Assembly: GCA_017428805.1 (NCBI GenBank)
Contig: JAFRQC010000055.1
Span: forward strand, 1-7,874
Origin: Prevotella sp.
GTDB lineage: Bacteria; Bacteroidota; Bacteroidia; Bacteroidales; Bacteroidaceae
Direction of reading: 5' to 3'
Length of the DNA: 7,874 bases
Shown: positions 1 through 5,750 of the stretch, in pieces
Layout of the letters: every line of letters begins with the position of its first letter
How positions within the stretch are numbered: the first letter of the stretch is position 1
Made by a program: the position numbers and the translations under genes
The notes under the pieces: generated by a model
Told to the model about the DNA's origin: nothing
The model's database searches: none
The model's input: only the letters and a program-made list of their open reading frames with translations

Positions 1-18
1 CCTCTAAGCATTTTATTT

Positions 19-58
19 CCCCTCCTGAGTAGGAGGGGTGCCCGAAGGGTGGGGTGGT
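19..58. repeat. GC-rich palindromic intergenic element
   Basis: Bases 19-26 (CCCCTCCT) pair perfectly with 31-38 (AGGAGGGG) around a GAGT loop. A short CCC/GGG hairpin (41-43 with 47-49) and a G-rich tail (51-57) follow. Neither strand has a T-tract after the stem, so it does not look like an intrinsic terminator. Similar 'CCCCTCC...GGAGGGG-TGCCC-GGGTGGGG' blocks are, from memory, scattered between genes in Bacteroidales, so an interspersed palindromic repeat is the likely identity. That cannot be tested within one window. Confidence 0.5.
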
Positions 59-76
59 CTGATCCGCCTCTCGTCT

Positions 77-92
77 TTGGCACGCTTCTTGC
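77..92 (+). promoter_or_regulatory. Sigma-54 (RpoN) -24/-12 promoter of hsp20
   Basis: TTGGCACG at 77-84 and TTGC at 89-92 place the invariant GG (79-80) and GC (91-92) exactly 10 bases apart, matching the RpoN consensus TGGCACG-N4-TTGC. Transcription should start near 103-105 and leave a leader of about 73 nt before the hsp20 start. No canonical TTTG/TAnnTTTG pair is seen in this leader. An RpoN promoter needs an AAA+ enhancer-binding activator. Only 76 bp of upstream DNA is visible and no activator site is recognisable. Confidence 0.75.
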
Positions 93-162
93 CTCTTACT
101 CAGTGACCGCCACAAGACGATCACCAAAATAGTCAACATGTATAACTTTTAAAAATATAATT

Positions 163-168
163 AGGAGG
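163..168 (+). promoter_or_regulatory. Strong Shine-Dalgarno of hsp20
   Basis: AGGAGG lies 8 nt before the ATG at 177 and decides between that start and the ATG directly after it. It is the only strong Shine-Dalgarno in the window; the other genes have A/T-rich starts, as is common in Bacteroidota. This suggests high translation of the heat-shock protein. Confidence 0.8.
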
Positions 169-176
169 TAAAAATT

Positions 177-602
177 ATGATGCCAATGATGAGAACAAAC
201 AACTGGATTCCCGCAGTGTTCAACGATCTGTTTGATACGGACTATCTGCCGAAGGTCAACTGCACTGCACCGGCAATCAATGTGAAAGAAAGCGACAAAG
301 CCTACATCGTAGAGCTCGCCGCACCGGGCATGAAAAAGGAGGATTTCAATGTGCACATCAACGACGAAGGCAACCTCGTCGTGAAGATGGAGAGCAAGGC
401 CGAGAAGAAGGATGAGGACAAGAACACCCGCTACCTGCGTCGTGAGTTCTCTTACTCAAAGTACGAGCAGACGCTCATCCTGCCTGACGATGTGAAACGC
501 GACGCCATCTCCGCCAAGGTCGAACACGGTGTCCTCACCGTCGAACTCCCGAAGATCGTCGAAGAGAAGGCCAAGGTATCCCGCCAGATCGACATCGCAT
601 AA
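177..602 (+). CDS. hsp20: Hsp20-family small heat-shock protein
   Basis: This 141-residue cytoplasmic chaperone belongs to the alpha-crystallin/Hsp20 family. Such proteins form oligomers that hold unfolding proteins, without ATP, for later refolding by DnaK/ClpB. The short N-terminal arm carries the usual W-I-P and FNDLFD stretch (about 10-20). The alpha-crystallin domain covers about 32-127, with the family's A-x-x-x-G-V-L type ending seen as HGVLTVELPK (117-126). The C-terminal tail has the I-x-I motif as I138-D-I140, which in the family docks onto a neighbouring subunit. Length is normal. The start at 177 is set by a strong Shine-Dalgarno 8 nt upstream. The gene stands alone, with a sigma-54-type promoter before it and an intrinsic terminator after it, so it is probably induced under specific conditions. 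Confidence 0.95.
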   Translation: MMPMMRTNNWIPAVFNDLFDTDYLPKVNCTAPAINVKESDKAYIVELAAPGMKKEDFNVHINDEGNLVVKMESKAEKKDEDKNTRYLRREFSYSKYEQTLILPDDVKRDAISAKVEHGVLTVELPKIVEEKAKVSRQIDIA

Positions 603-615
603 CAGCACAAAAAGC

Positions 616-648
616 AAGTGGCTCGCAAACCTGCGAGCCACTTTTTTT
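616..648 (+). terminator. Intrinsic terminator of hsp20
   Basis: A perfect 12-bp stem (616-627 with 632-643) closes an AACC loop and runs into a T-tract ending at 648. It begins 13 nt after the hsp20 stop and isolates that gene from the next operon. Confidence 0.92.
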
Positions 649-688
649 GAGAAAAACGATGTTCCTGTAGAATTACTGCCCGTTTTCT

Positions 689-719
689 TTTGCACTTTGC
701 TCATTTTTTCTTAACTTTG
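689..719 (+). promoter_or_regulatory. Bacteroidota promoter P1 of the buk operon
   Basis: TTTG (689-692), 19 bp, then TAACTTTG (712-719) matches the -33/-7 consensus of the Bacteroidota primary sigma factor exactly. Start of transcription is expected near 725, giving a leader of about 105 nt. It is the upstream member of a duplicated pair. Confidence 0.75.
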
Positions 720-769
720 CCATCAAAATGGCTTAGTTACTCTGTCTCGGCAAAAAAAGATTGAAATCT

Positions 770-800
770 TTTGTTCTGCGCTCAACTTTTCGTAACTTTG
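770..800 (+). promoter_or_regulatory. Bacteroidota promoter P2 of the buk operon
   Basis: TTTG (770-773), 19 bp, then TAACTTTG (793-800) repeats the P1 layout exactly 81 bp downstream. A transcript from here would start near 806 and reach the buk ATG at 830 after about 24 nt. An AT-rich 7-bp inverted repeat (755-761 with 766-772) overlaps its -33 box and could be a small operator, but that is weak. The position of P2 rules out the in-frame TTG at 761 as the main buk start. Confidence 0.8.
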
Positions 801-829
801 CAGCAAAGAAATTTAAAACGATTACTGCG

Positions 830-1891
830 ATGAAAATATTGGCTATTAATCCGGGAATGATCTCGACGAAAGTGGGAATTTTCCAAGATGAGGAGTTGCT
901 GATGCACGCCACGCTGAACCATCCGTTCGAGGAGCTGTGTCGCTACCCTTTCATCATGGACGAGTTTGACTATCGCAGGGAGAAGATCATGGAGGAGATT
1001 CAGCGCCAGGGCTATGCGATGGACTTCGACGTGGTAGTGGGTCGCGGTGGTCTGGTGAAGCCTATCGAAAGTGGTGTGTACGAACTGAACGACAAGGTGA
1101 TTGAAGATACGCGCCACCCGAGGTTGCATCATGCCTGTAACTTGGGTTCGCTGATAGCACTGAGCATCGCCCGTGAGATTGAGGGCTGCCGAGCCTTCAC
1201 CGTCGATCCGGGAGTGGTGGACGAACTCGACGATGTGGCGCGCATCACCGGTCTGCCTGAACTGCCCCACCAGACCATCTGGCACGCCCTGAACCAGCGC
1301 GAGATAGCCAAGCGGTACTGCCGCGAGCACGGTGTGAAGTATGATGAGCAGGATCTGATCGTCTGTCACATGGGCAGCGGCATCTCCTTCGCCATGCACC
1401 ACCACGGACGTGCCATAGAGTGCAGCGACGCGCTGAGCGGCGACGGGCCTTTCTCTCCGTCGCGGGCAGGTATGCTGCCGACGGCCGCTTTGGTAAAACT
1501 GTGCTACAGCGGACAGTACACCGAGGCGGAGATGCTGCGTAAGATCAACGGACACAGCGGACTGACGGCTCATCTGGGCACCAACGACGTGAGGGAGGTG
1601 GAGCGGCGCATCGCTGAGGGTGACGAGAAGGCCAGGCTGGTGCTCGACGCCATGATCTACAGCACGGCGCGCTGGATGGCTTCGCTGGCACCGACGACCA
1701 ACGGGCATGTGGATGCGGTCATCCTCACCGGTGCCATTGCACATAGCCAGTACGTCACCGAGGGACTGCGGCGCAGACTGAGCTATTTGGCCCCCGTATT
1801 TGTCTATCCGGGTGAGGACGAACTGACGGCACTGGCCATGAATGTGCTCAGGGCCATGCGAGGTGAACAGGAAATCAAACGTTATCAATAA
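830..1891 (+). CDS. buk: Butyrate kinase (ASKHA acetokinase family)
   Basis: This 353-residue cytoplasmic enzyme is predicted to interconvert butyryl phosphate + ADP and butyrate + ATP, or to act on a related branched or short acyl phosphate. Visible family blocks are INPGMISTK (6-14, first phosphate motif), GRGG (71-74), HHACNLG (100-106), DPGVVDELDDVARITG (126-141), HMGSGIS (180-186, second phosphate motif), DGPFSPSRAG (205-214), HLGTND (248-253) and LTGAIAHS (299-306, adenosine region). Length fits the family (about 355). I chose ATG 830 because the protein then begins MKILAINPG like its relatives; an in-frame TTG at 761 would precede promoter P2. The usual partner, phosphate butyryltransferase (ptb), is not adjacent. 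The first motif reads NPGMIST where NPGSTST is common. The esterase gene follows after 12 nt, so they are probably co-transcribed. The substrate is not fixed by sequence. Confidence 0.93.
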   Translation: MKILAINPGMISTKVGIFQDEELLMHATLNHPFEELCRYPFIMDEFDYRREKIMEEIQRQGYAMDFDVVVGRGGLVKPIESGVYELNDKVIEDTRHPRLHHACNLGSLIALSIAREIEGCRAFTVDPGVVDELDDVARITGLPELPHQTIWHALNQREIAKRYCREHGVKYDEQDLIVCHMGSGISFAMHHHGRAIECSDALSGDGPFSPSRAGMLPTAALVKLCYSGQYTEAEMLRKINGHSGLTAHLGTNDVREVERRIAEGDEKARLVLDAMIYSTARWMASLAPTTNGHVDAVILTGAIAHSQYVTEGLRRRLSYLAPVFVYPGEDELTALAMNVLRAMRGEQEIKRYQ

Positions 1892-1903
1892 TTAATCGAA
1901 TTT

Positions 1904-4297
1904 ATGAAAAGACTATTCACAACAATTCTGATGGCAGTAGCCATGGGAGGGCTGACGGTGTCGGCACAGGCGACACTGGCGAAGGGAGAAATGGGCGCAG
2001 AGGGCAGGTATCTCCTGTCGTGCGGCCATGTGGAGATGGAGATCGACGCCGCCAAGGGCGGAAAGATCCTGTCGTTGAAGTATGACGACCGCGAGATGCT
2101 CTCGCAGTTGAGATGGCCGGAGAGCTTCGGCAGCACGTTCTGGACCAGTCCGCAGAAAGAGTGGAACTGGCCGCCGGTAAAGGAGTTCGACAAGATGCCT
2201 TATATGGTGGAGCAGGAAGTCGGAACGCTGAGCATGACCAGCGAGGTATCGGAGAGGCTGAAGTGCAGGGTAGGGAAGACGTTCACCGCCGACGAGAAGG
2301 ACGGGGCGATTGTCGTGACCTATACCATCACTAACGAGGGCAGCGAGCCAAGGAAGGTGGCGCCCTGGGAGATTACACGTGTCGAGAACGAGGGAGGCGT
2401 GATCTTCTTTGACTCTCCCGTGGAAGGCATCTGGCCTGCTGGTCTGATGGATTTCAAGGCACAGTACGGGCTGGCGTGGTATCAGACGGACGAGCGGAAC
2501 GAGAACCGCAAGGTGAACACCGACGGCAAGGGCTGGCTGGCATATTGTTCGCGCGGTCTGCTGCTGGTGAAGCGTTTTGACGACCTGACACCTGAGCAGC
2601 CTGCTCCTGATGAGGCTGAGGTGCAGGTGTACGTGAACCGTGGCAAGGCGCATATCGAGCTGGAGAGCCAGGGCGCGTATCAGCTGTTGCAGCCGAAGGA
2701 GTCGCTGAGCTGGACGGTACGCTGGTATCTGATGCCATACGAGGGTGAGGCGGTGCCGTCGGAGGCTCTGGCCAAAAAGGTGAGGGACATTGTGGGCCCT
2801 AAGCAGTGCCTGGCACCAGTGGTCAGCACGGTGTCAGGTGACGTGAGCGGTATCATGCAGGAGGGGGCGATGGCGTATCTCGGCATCCCCTATGCGAAGG
2901 TGGAACGGTGTATGCCGCCGCTGCCTGTGGACAAGTGGGAGGGTGTGAGAGCCTGTGACCACTGGGGCCCGCAGGTGATGCAGCAGACATGGGGCCGGGA
3001 GCTGAGCGAGGACGAGATGTCGGAGAAGAACTCGTGCGTGCTGAACGTGTGGACCACCGACCTGAAGGCGAAGAAGCCCGTGATGCTGTGGCTGCACGGC
3101 GGCGGCTTCGATTCGGGCACGTCGGCCTGGAACCCCGGCATGCGGCTCGCCCATAAGGACGTGGTCGTGGTGAGCATCAACCACCGCCTGAACATCCTCG
3201 GATTCCTGGATCTCTCGGCGGTATCGGAGAAGTATAAGTATTCCGGCAACGTGGGTATGCTTGACGTGGTGCAGGCCTTGGAGTGGATCCGTGACAATAT
3301 CACAAGGTTTGGCGGTGATCCGACGAACGTGACCGTCTTCGGCGAGTCCGGTGGCGGCGGCAAGGTGGGTACGCTGATGTGTATGCCCAAGGCGAAAGGG
3401 CTCTTCCACAAGGCGATCATCATGAGCGGCACCATCCTGAACGTGAACAATCACGAGATGACACAGCAGCTGGGCAAGGCCGTGCTGAAGGAGTTAGGCA
3501 TCAGCGAGAAGGATGTGGACAAAATCAAGGATATCCCCTATCAGCAGCTGTACGACGCAGGGCAGAAGGCGATGGCGGCAAGCATCGGAACACGAAAGCC
3601 TGGTACGCCGATGATGTGGGGTTTCGGACCTACACCTGACGGCGAGGTACTGTTGCAACAGCCGTTCCAGCCTGCGTTTGCGAAGCTGTCGGACGGGATG
3701 CCTGTGCTGATGGGTACGACGTTCAATGAGTTGCAGCGGCTGCAGTATGACAAGGAGATGACGCTGGAACAGGCGAAGGAACAGTTGCAGAAGACCTTCG
3801 GCGACGAGACGGAGGCGTATGTGAAGGCGTTTGCCAAGGCGTATCCGCAGTTTGTGCCGCAGGATCTGGTGAGCGTCGACTGGCTGTTCCGTCCGAAGAC
3901 AATCATCACTGCCGACGAGAGGACTTCAACCCTGAAGACACCCCTTTATATGTATATGTTCACGTGGCGCTCGCCTGTGAACAAGGGATCGGTGCACGGG
4001 CATGAGTTGAAGTTCTGCTTCAATACGCTGCACCACTCGCCCAACGAACTGCCACAGCCTACGGCTGAGGACCTGAAACTGGCAGACACGATGAGCAGTG
4101 TGTGGGCACAGTTCGCCCACAACGGCAATCCGAACATTGAGGGACTGCCTGCGTGGAATCCTTATACTGCCCAGAACGGTGAGATGATGGTGCTGGACTA
4201 CAAATGCGGCATCCGCAACAATCCTGACCGTGAATTGGAGGCGATCATCGACCGCCACTGCTTCAAACAGTTAGACGAATTCCGCAAGACACACTAA
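1904..4297 (+). CDS. Secreted DUF4380-like / type-B carboxylesterase fusion
   Basis: This 797-residue exported protein has two parts. Residues 1-21 or 1-23 are a signal peptide (MKR, hydrophobic core, VSA-QA cleavage) without a lipobox cysteine, so it is probably periplasmic. Residues about 30-290 resemble DUF4380, a carbohydrate-mutarotase-like beta-sandwich family, with the block GSTFWTSPQKEWNWPP at 76-91. Residues about 305-795 form a complete type-B carboxylesterase: oxyanion loop HGGGF (398-402), nucleophile elbow GESGGG with Ser482, acid GTTFNE with Glu609, and HGHE with His698. It should hydrolyse a carboxylic ester; an ester on plant polysaccharide is plausible given the front domain, but that is inference. 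It lies 12 nt after buk, has no Shine-Dalgarno, and ends in a terminator. The unbroken frame and single signal peptide argue for a true fusion. Confidence 0.88.
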   Translation: MKRLFTTILMAVAMGGLTVSAQATLAKGEMGAEGRYLLSCGHVEMEIDAAKGGKILSLKYDDREMLSQLRWPESFGSTFWTSPQKEWNWPPVKEFDKMPYMVEQEVGTLSMTSEVSERLKCRVGKTFTADEKDGAIVVTYTITNEGSEPRKVAPWEITRVENEGGVIFFDSPVEGIWPAGLMDFKAQYGLAWYQTDERNENRKVNTDGKGWLAYCSRGLLLVKRFDDLTPEQPAPDEAEVQVYVNRGKAHIELESQGAYQLLQPKESLSWTVRWYLMPYEGEAVPSEALAKKVRDIVGPKQCLAPVVSTVSGDVSGIMQEGAMAYLGIPYAKVERCMPPLPVDKWEGVRACDHWGPQVMQQTWGRELSEDEMSEKNSCVLNVWTTDLKAKKPVMLWLHGGGFDSGTSAWNPGMRLAHKDVVVVSINHRLNILGFLDLSAVSEKYKYSGNVGMLDVVQALEWIRDNITRFGGDPTNVTVFGESGGGGKVGTLMCMPKAKGLFHKAIIMSGTILNVNNHEMTQQLGKAVLKELGISEKDVDKIKDIPYQQLYDAGQKAMAASIGTRKPGTPMMWGFGPTPDGEVLLQQPFQPAFAKLSDGMPVLMGTTFNELQRLQYDKEMTLEQAKEQLQKTFGDETEAYVKAFAKAYPQFVPQDLVSVDWLFRPKTIITADERTSTLKTPLYMYMFTWRSPVNKGSVHGHELKFCFNTLHHSPNELPQPTAEDLKLADTMSSVWAQFAHNGNPNIEGLPAWNPYTAQNGEMMVLDYKCGIRNNPDRELEAIIDRHCFKQLDEFRKTH

Positions 4298-4323
4298 AAA
4301 AGCCCCGCCTGGCGGGGCTTTTT
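4297..4323. terminator. Bidirectional intrinsic terminator between convergent genes
   Basis: GCCCCGC (4302-4308) pairs with GCGGGGC (4312-4318) around a 3-nt loop, flanked by A-tract (4296-4301) and T-tract (4319-4323). Each strand therefore reads hairpin plus U-run. It sits between the stop codon of the esterase fusion (4295-4297) and that of trpB on the minus strand (4325-4327), so it serves both. Confidence 0.93.
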
Positions 4324-4324
4324 A

Positions 4325-5686
4325 TTATTGCTTGTCGAGTTCTGCGAGGTTGGCGGCGATCATCTCGTCGGTGACCGTGTAGTTCTGCAGGTCGCCCTTG
4401 ATGTAAGCCTCGTAAGACGGCATGTCGATGAGTCCGTGACCAGAGAGGTTGAAGAGGATGACCTTCTCCTCGCCTGTCTCCTTGCACTTCAGGGCCTCGC
4501 GAATGGTGGCGGCGATGGCGTGGGTGCTCTCAGGAGCAGGGATGATCCCCTCTGTACGGGCGAAGAGCATACCGGCCTCGAAGGTCTCGAGCTGCGGGAT
4601 ATCGACACCGTGCATCAGACCGTCCTTGATGAGCTGAGAGATGATCATACCGGCACCGTGGTAGCGCAGACCGCCAGCGTGGATGTTGGAGGGCTTGAAG
4701 TTGTGACCCAGCGTGTACATCGGCAGCAGCGGGGTATAGCCGGCCTCGTCGCCAAAGTCGTAGCGGAACTGGCCACGGGTGAGCTTCGGACAGCTGTCGG
4801 GCTCGGCAGCGATGAACTCAGTGGTCTTACCGTCGAGCAGGTTATGACGCATGAAGGGGAAGGAGATACCGCCGAAGTTGGAACCGCCGCCGAAGCAGCC
4901 AATCACGATATCGGGATATTCGCCTGCCATGGCCATCTGCTTCTCTGCCTCGAGGCCGATGATGGTCTGATGGAGGCCTACGTGGTTGAGCACGGAGCCT
5001 AGGGTGTATTTACAGTTCGGCGTGGTAGTGGCGAGCTCGACGGCCTCAGAGATAGCGGTGCCGAGAGAGCCAGAGTGGGTGGGATCCTTCGTCAGGATGT
5101 CCTTACCAGCACGGGTGGACATCGAGGGAGAGCCTTCGACGACGGCACCGAAGGTGCGCATGATGCTGGAGCGGTAGGGCTTCTGCTGCATGGTGATCTT
5201 CACCTGATAGACGGCGCAGTCGAGACCGTAGATCTTCGCAGCATACGAGAGGGCTGCACCCCACTGTCCGGCACCTGTCTCTGTGGTGACGTTGGTCGTA
5301 CCTTCCTGCTTGGCGTAGTAGCACTGGGGCAGAGCAGAGTTGATCTTATGAGAACCCAGGGGATTGGTAGACTCGTTCTTGAAATAGATGTGGGCAGGTG
5401 TGTCGAGGGCCTCTTCGAGGGCGTAAGCGCGCACCAGCGGAGTAGAACGGTAGTACTTGTACTTGTCGAGCACATCCTCAGGGATGTCGATCCAGCGATG
5501 TTCTGTATCGAGTTCCTGCACGCAGCACTCGCGTGGGAAGATGTGGGCGAGGTCGTCGACGCCCAAAGGCTGCTTCGTTGCGGGATGGATGGGCGGCATG
5601 GGTTTGTTGGGCATGTCGGCCTGAATGTTGTACCACTGTGTTGGGATCTCACTCTCTTGGAGGATGAATTTCTTTTGTTTAGCCAT
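4325..5686 (-). CDS. trpB: Tryptophan synthase beta chain, TrpB2 type (PLP enzyme)
   Basis: This 453-residue cytoplasmic PLP enzyme condenses indole with serine, or with O-phosphoserine in some TrpB2 enzymes, to give tryptophan. The PLP lysine is K114 in NPLGSHKINSA (108-118). ETGAGQWG (136-143) contains the catalytic Glu136. The phosphate loop is GCFGGGSNFGG (263-273). EGIIPAPESTHA (379-390) and LSGHGLIDMPSY (414-425) complete the fold. The W in GAGQWG (TrpB1 has H), the N-terminal extension (about 50 residues) and the length (about 450 against about 400) mark the TrpB2 subfamily, which generally works without TrpA. No trpA or other trp gene is visible. The start gives the usual MAKQKKFIL beginning; its upstream is A-rich with no Shine-Dalgarno. 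It lies 46 bp after the hybrid regulator on the same strand, with no clear TAnnTTTG promoter between, so read-through is possible. Confidence 0.95.
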   Translation of the reverse strand: MAKQKKFILQESEIPTQWYNIQADMPNKPMPPIHPATKQPLGVDDLAHIFPRECCVQELDTEHRWIDIPEDVLDKYKYYRSTPLVRAYALEEALDTPAHIYFKNESTNPLGSHKINSALPQCYYAKQEGTTNVTTETGAGQWGAALSYAAKIYGLDCAVYQVKITMQQKPYRSSIMRTFGAVVEGSPSMSTRAGKDILTKDPTHSGSLGTAISEAVELATTTPNCKYTLGSVLNHVGLHQTIIGLEAEKQMAMAGEYPDIVIGCFGGGSNFGGISFPFMRHNLLDGKTTEFIAAEPDSCPKLTRGQFRYDFGDEAGYTPLLPMYTLGHNFKPSNIHAGGLRYHGAGMIISQLIKDGLMHGVDIPQLETFEAGMLFARTEGIIPAPESTHAIAATIREALKCKETGEEKVILFNLSGHGLIDMPSYEAYIKGDLQNYTVTDEMIAANLAELDKQ

Positions 5687-5723
5687 AATTCTTTGTGTTA
5701 AATTTGTTATATATCTCTTAATT

Positions 5724-5750
5724 CTTCACTTTTCACTCTTCACTTTTCAC
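5724..5750. repeat. Two-unit tandem repeat across the regulator stop codon
   Basis: The 14-base unit CTTCACTTTTCACT (5724-5737) is followed by 13 bases of a second copy (5738-5750). Read on the minus strand it is an AGTGAAAAGTGAAG pattern. It encodes the last residues (VKSEE) and stop codon (5733-5735) of the hybrid regulator and fills much of the gap before trpB. Similar low-complexity 'gtgaagagtgaa' runs are common behind Bacteroidales genes, as far as I recall. Confidence 0.7.

Noticed and set aside
19..38. Terminator of a gene left of the window
   Set aside because: The GC stem has no T-tract on either strand.
755..772. AT-rich inverted repeat (AAAAGAT / ATCTTTT) as a terminator or attenuator
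   Set aside because: Only 7 weak pairs, no following U-run; at most a minor operator overlapping P2.
761..829. In-frame N-terminal extension of butyrate kinase from TTG 761
   Set aside because: It would make the -33/-7 boxes of promoter P2 coding and add 23 residues not expected in the family; ATG 830 gives the standard N-terminus.
782..1888. Long open frame (368 codons) on the minus strand opposite butyrate kinase
   Set aside because: It mirrors the codon bias of a clearly conserved kinase gene; the translation has no recognisable domain and no promoter or start signals.
2834..3454. Antisense frames opposite the esterase domain
   Set aside because: Several overlapping minus-strand frames mirror a gene with a complete catalytic triad; none shows recognisable features.
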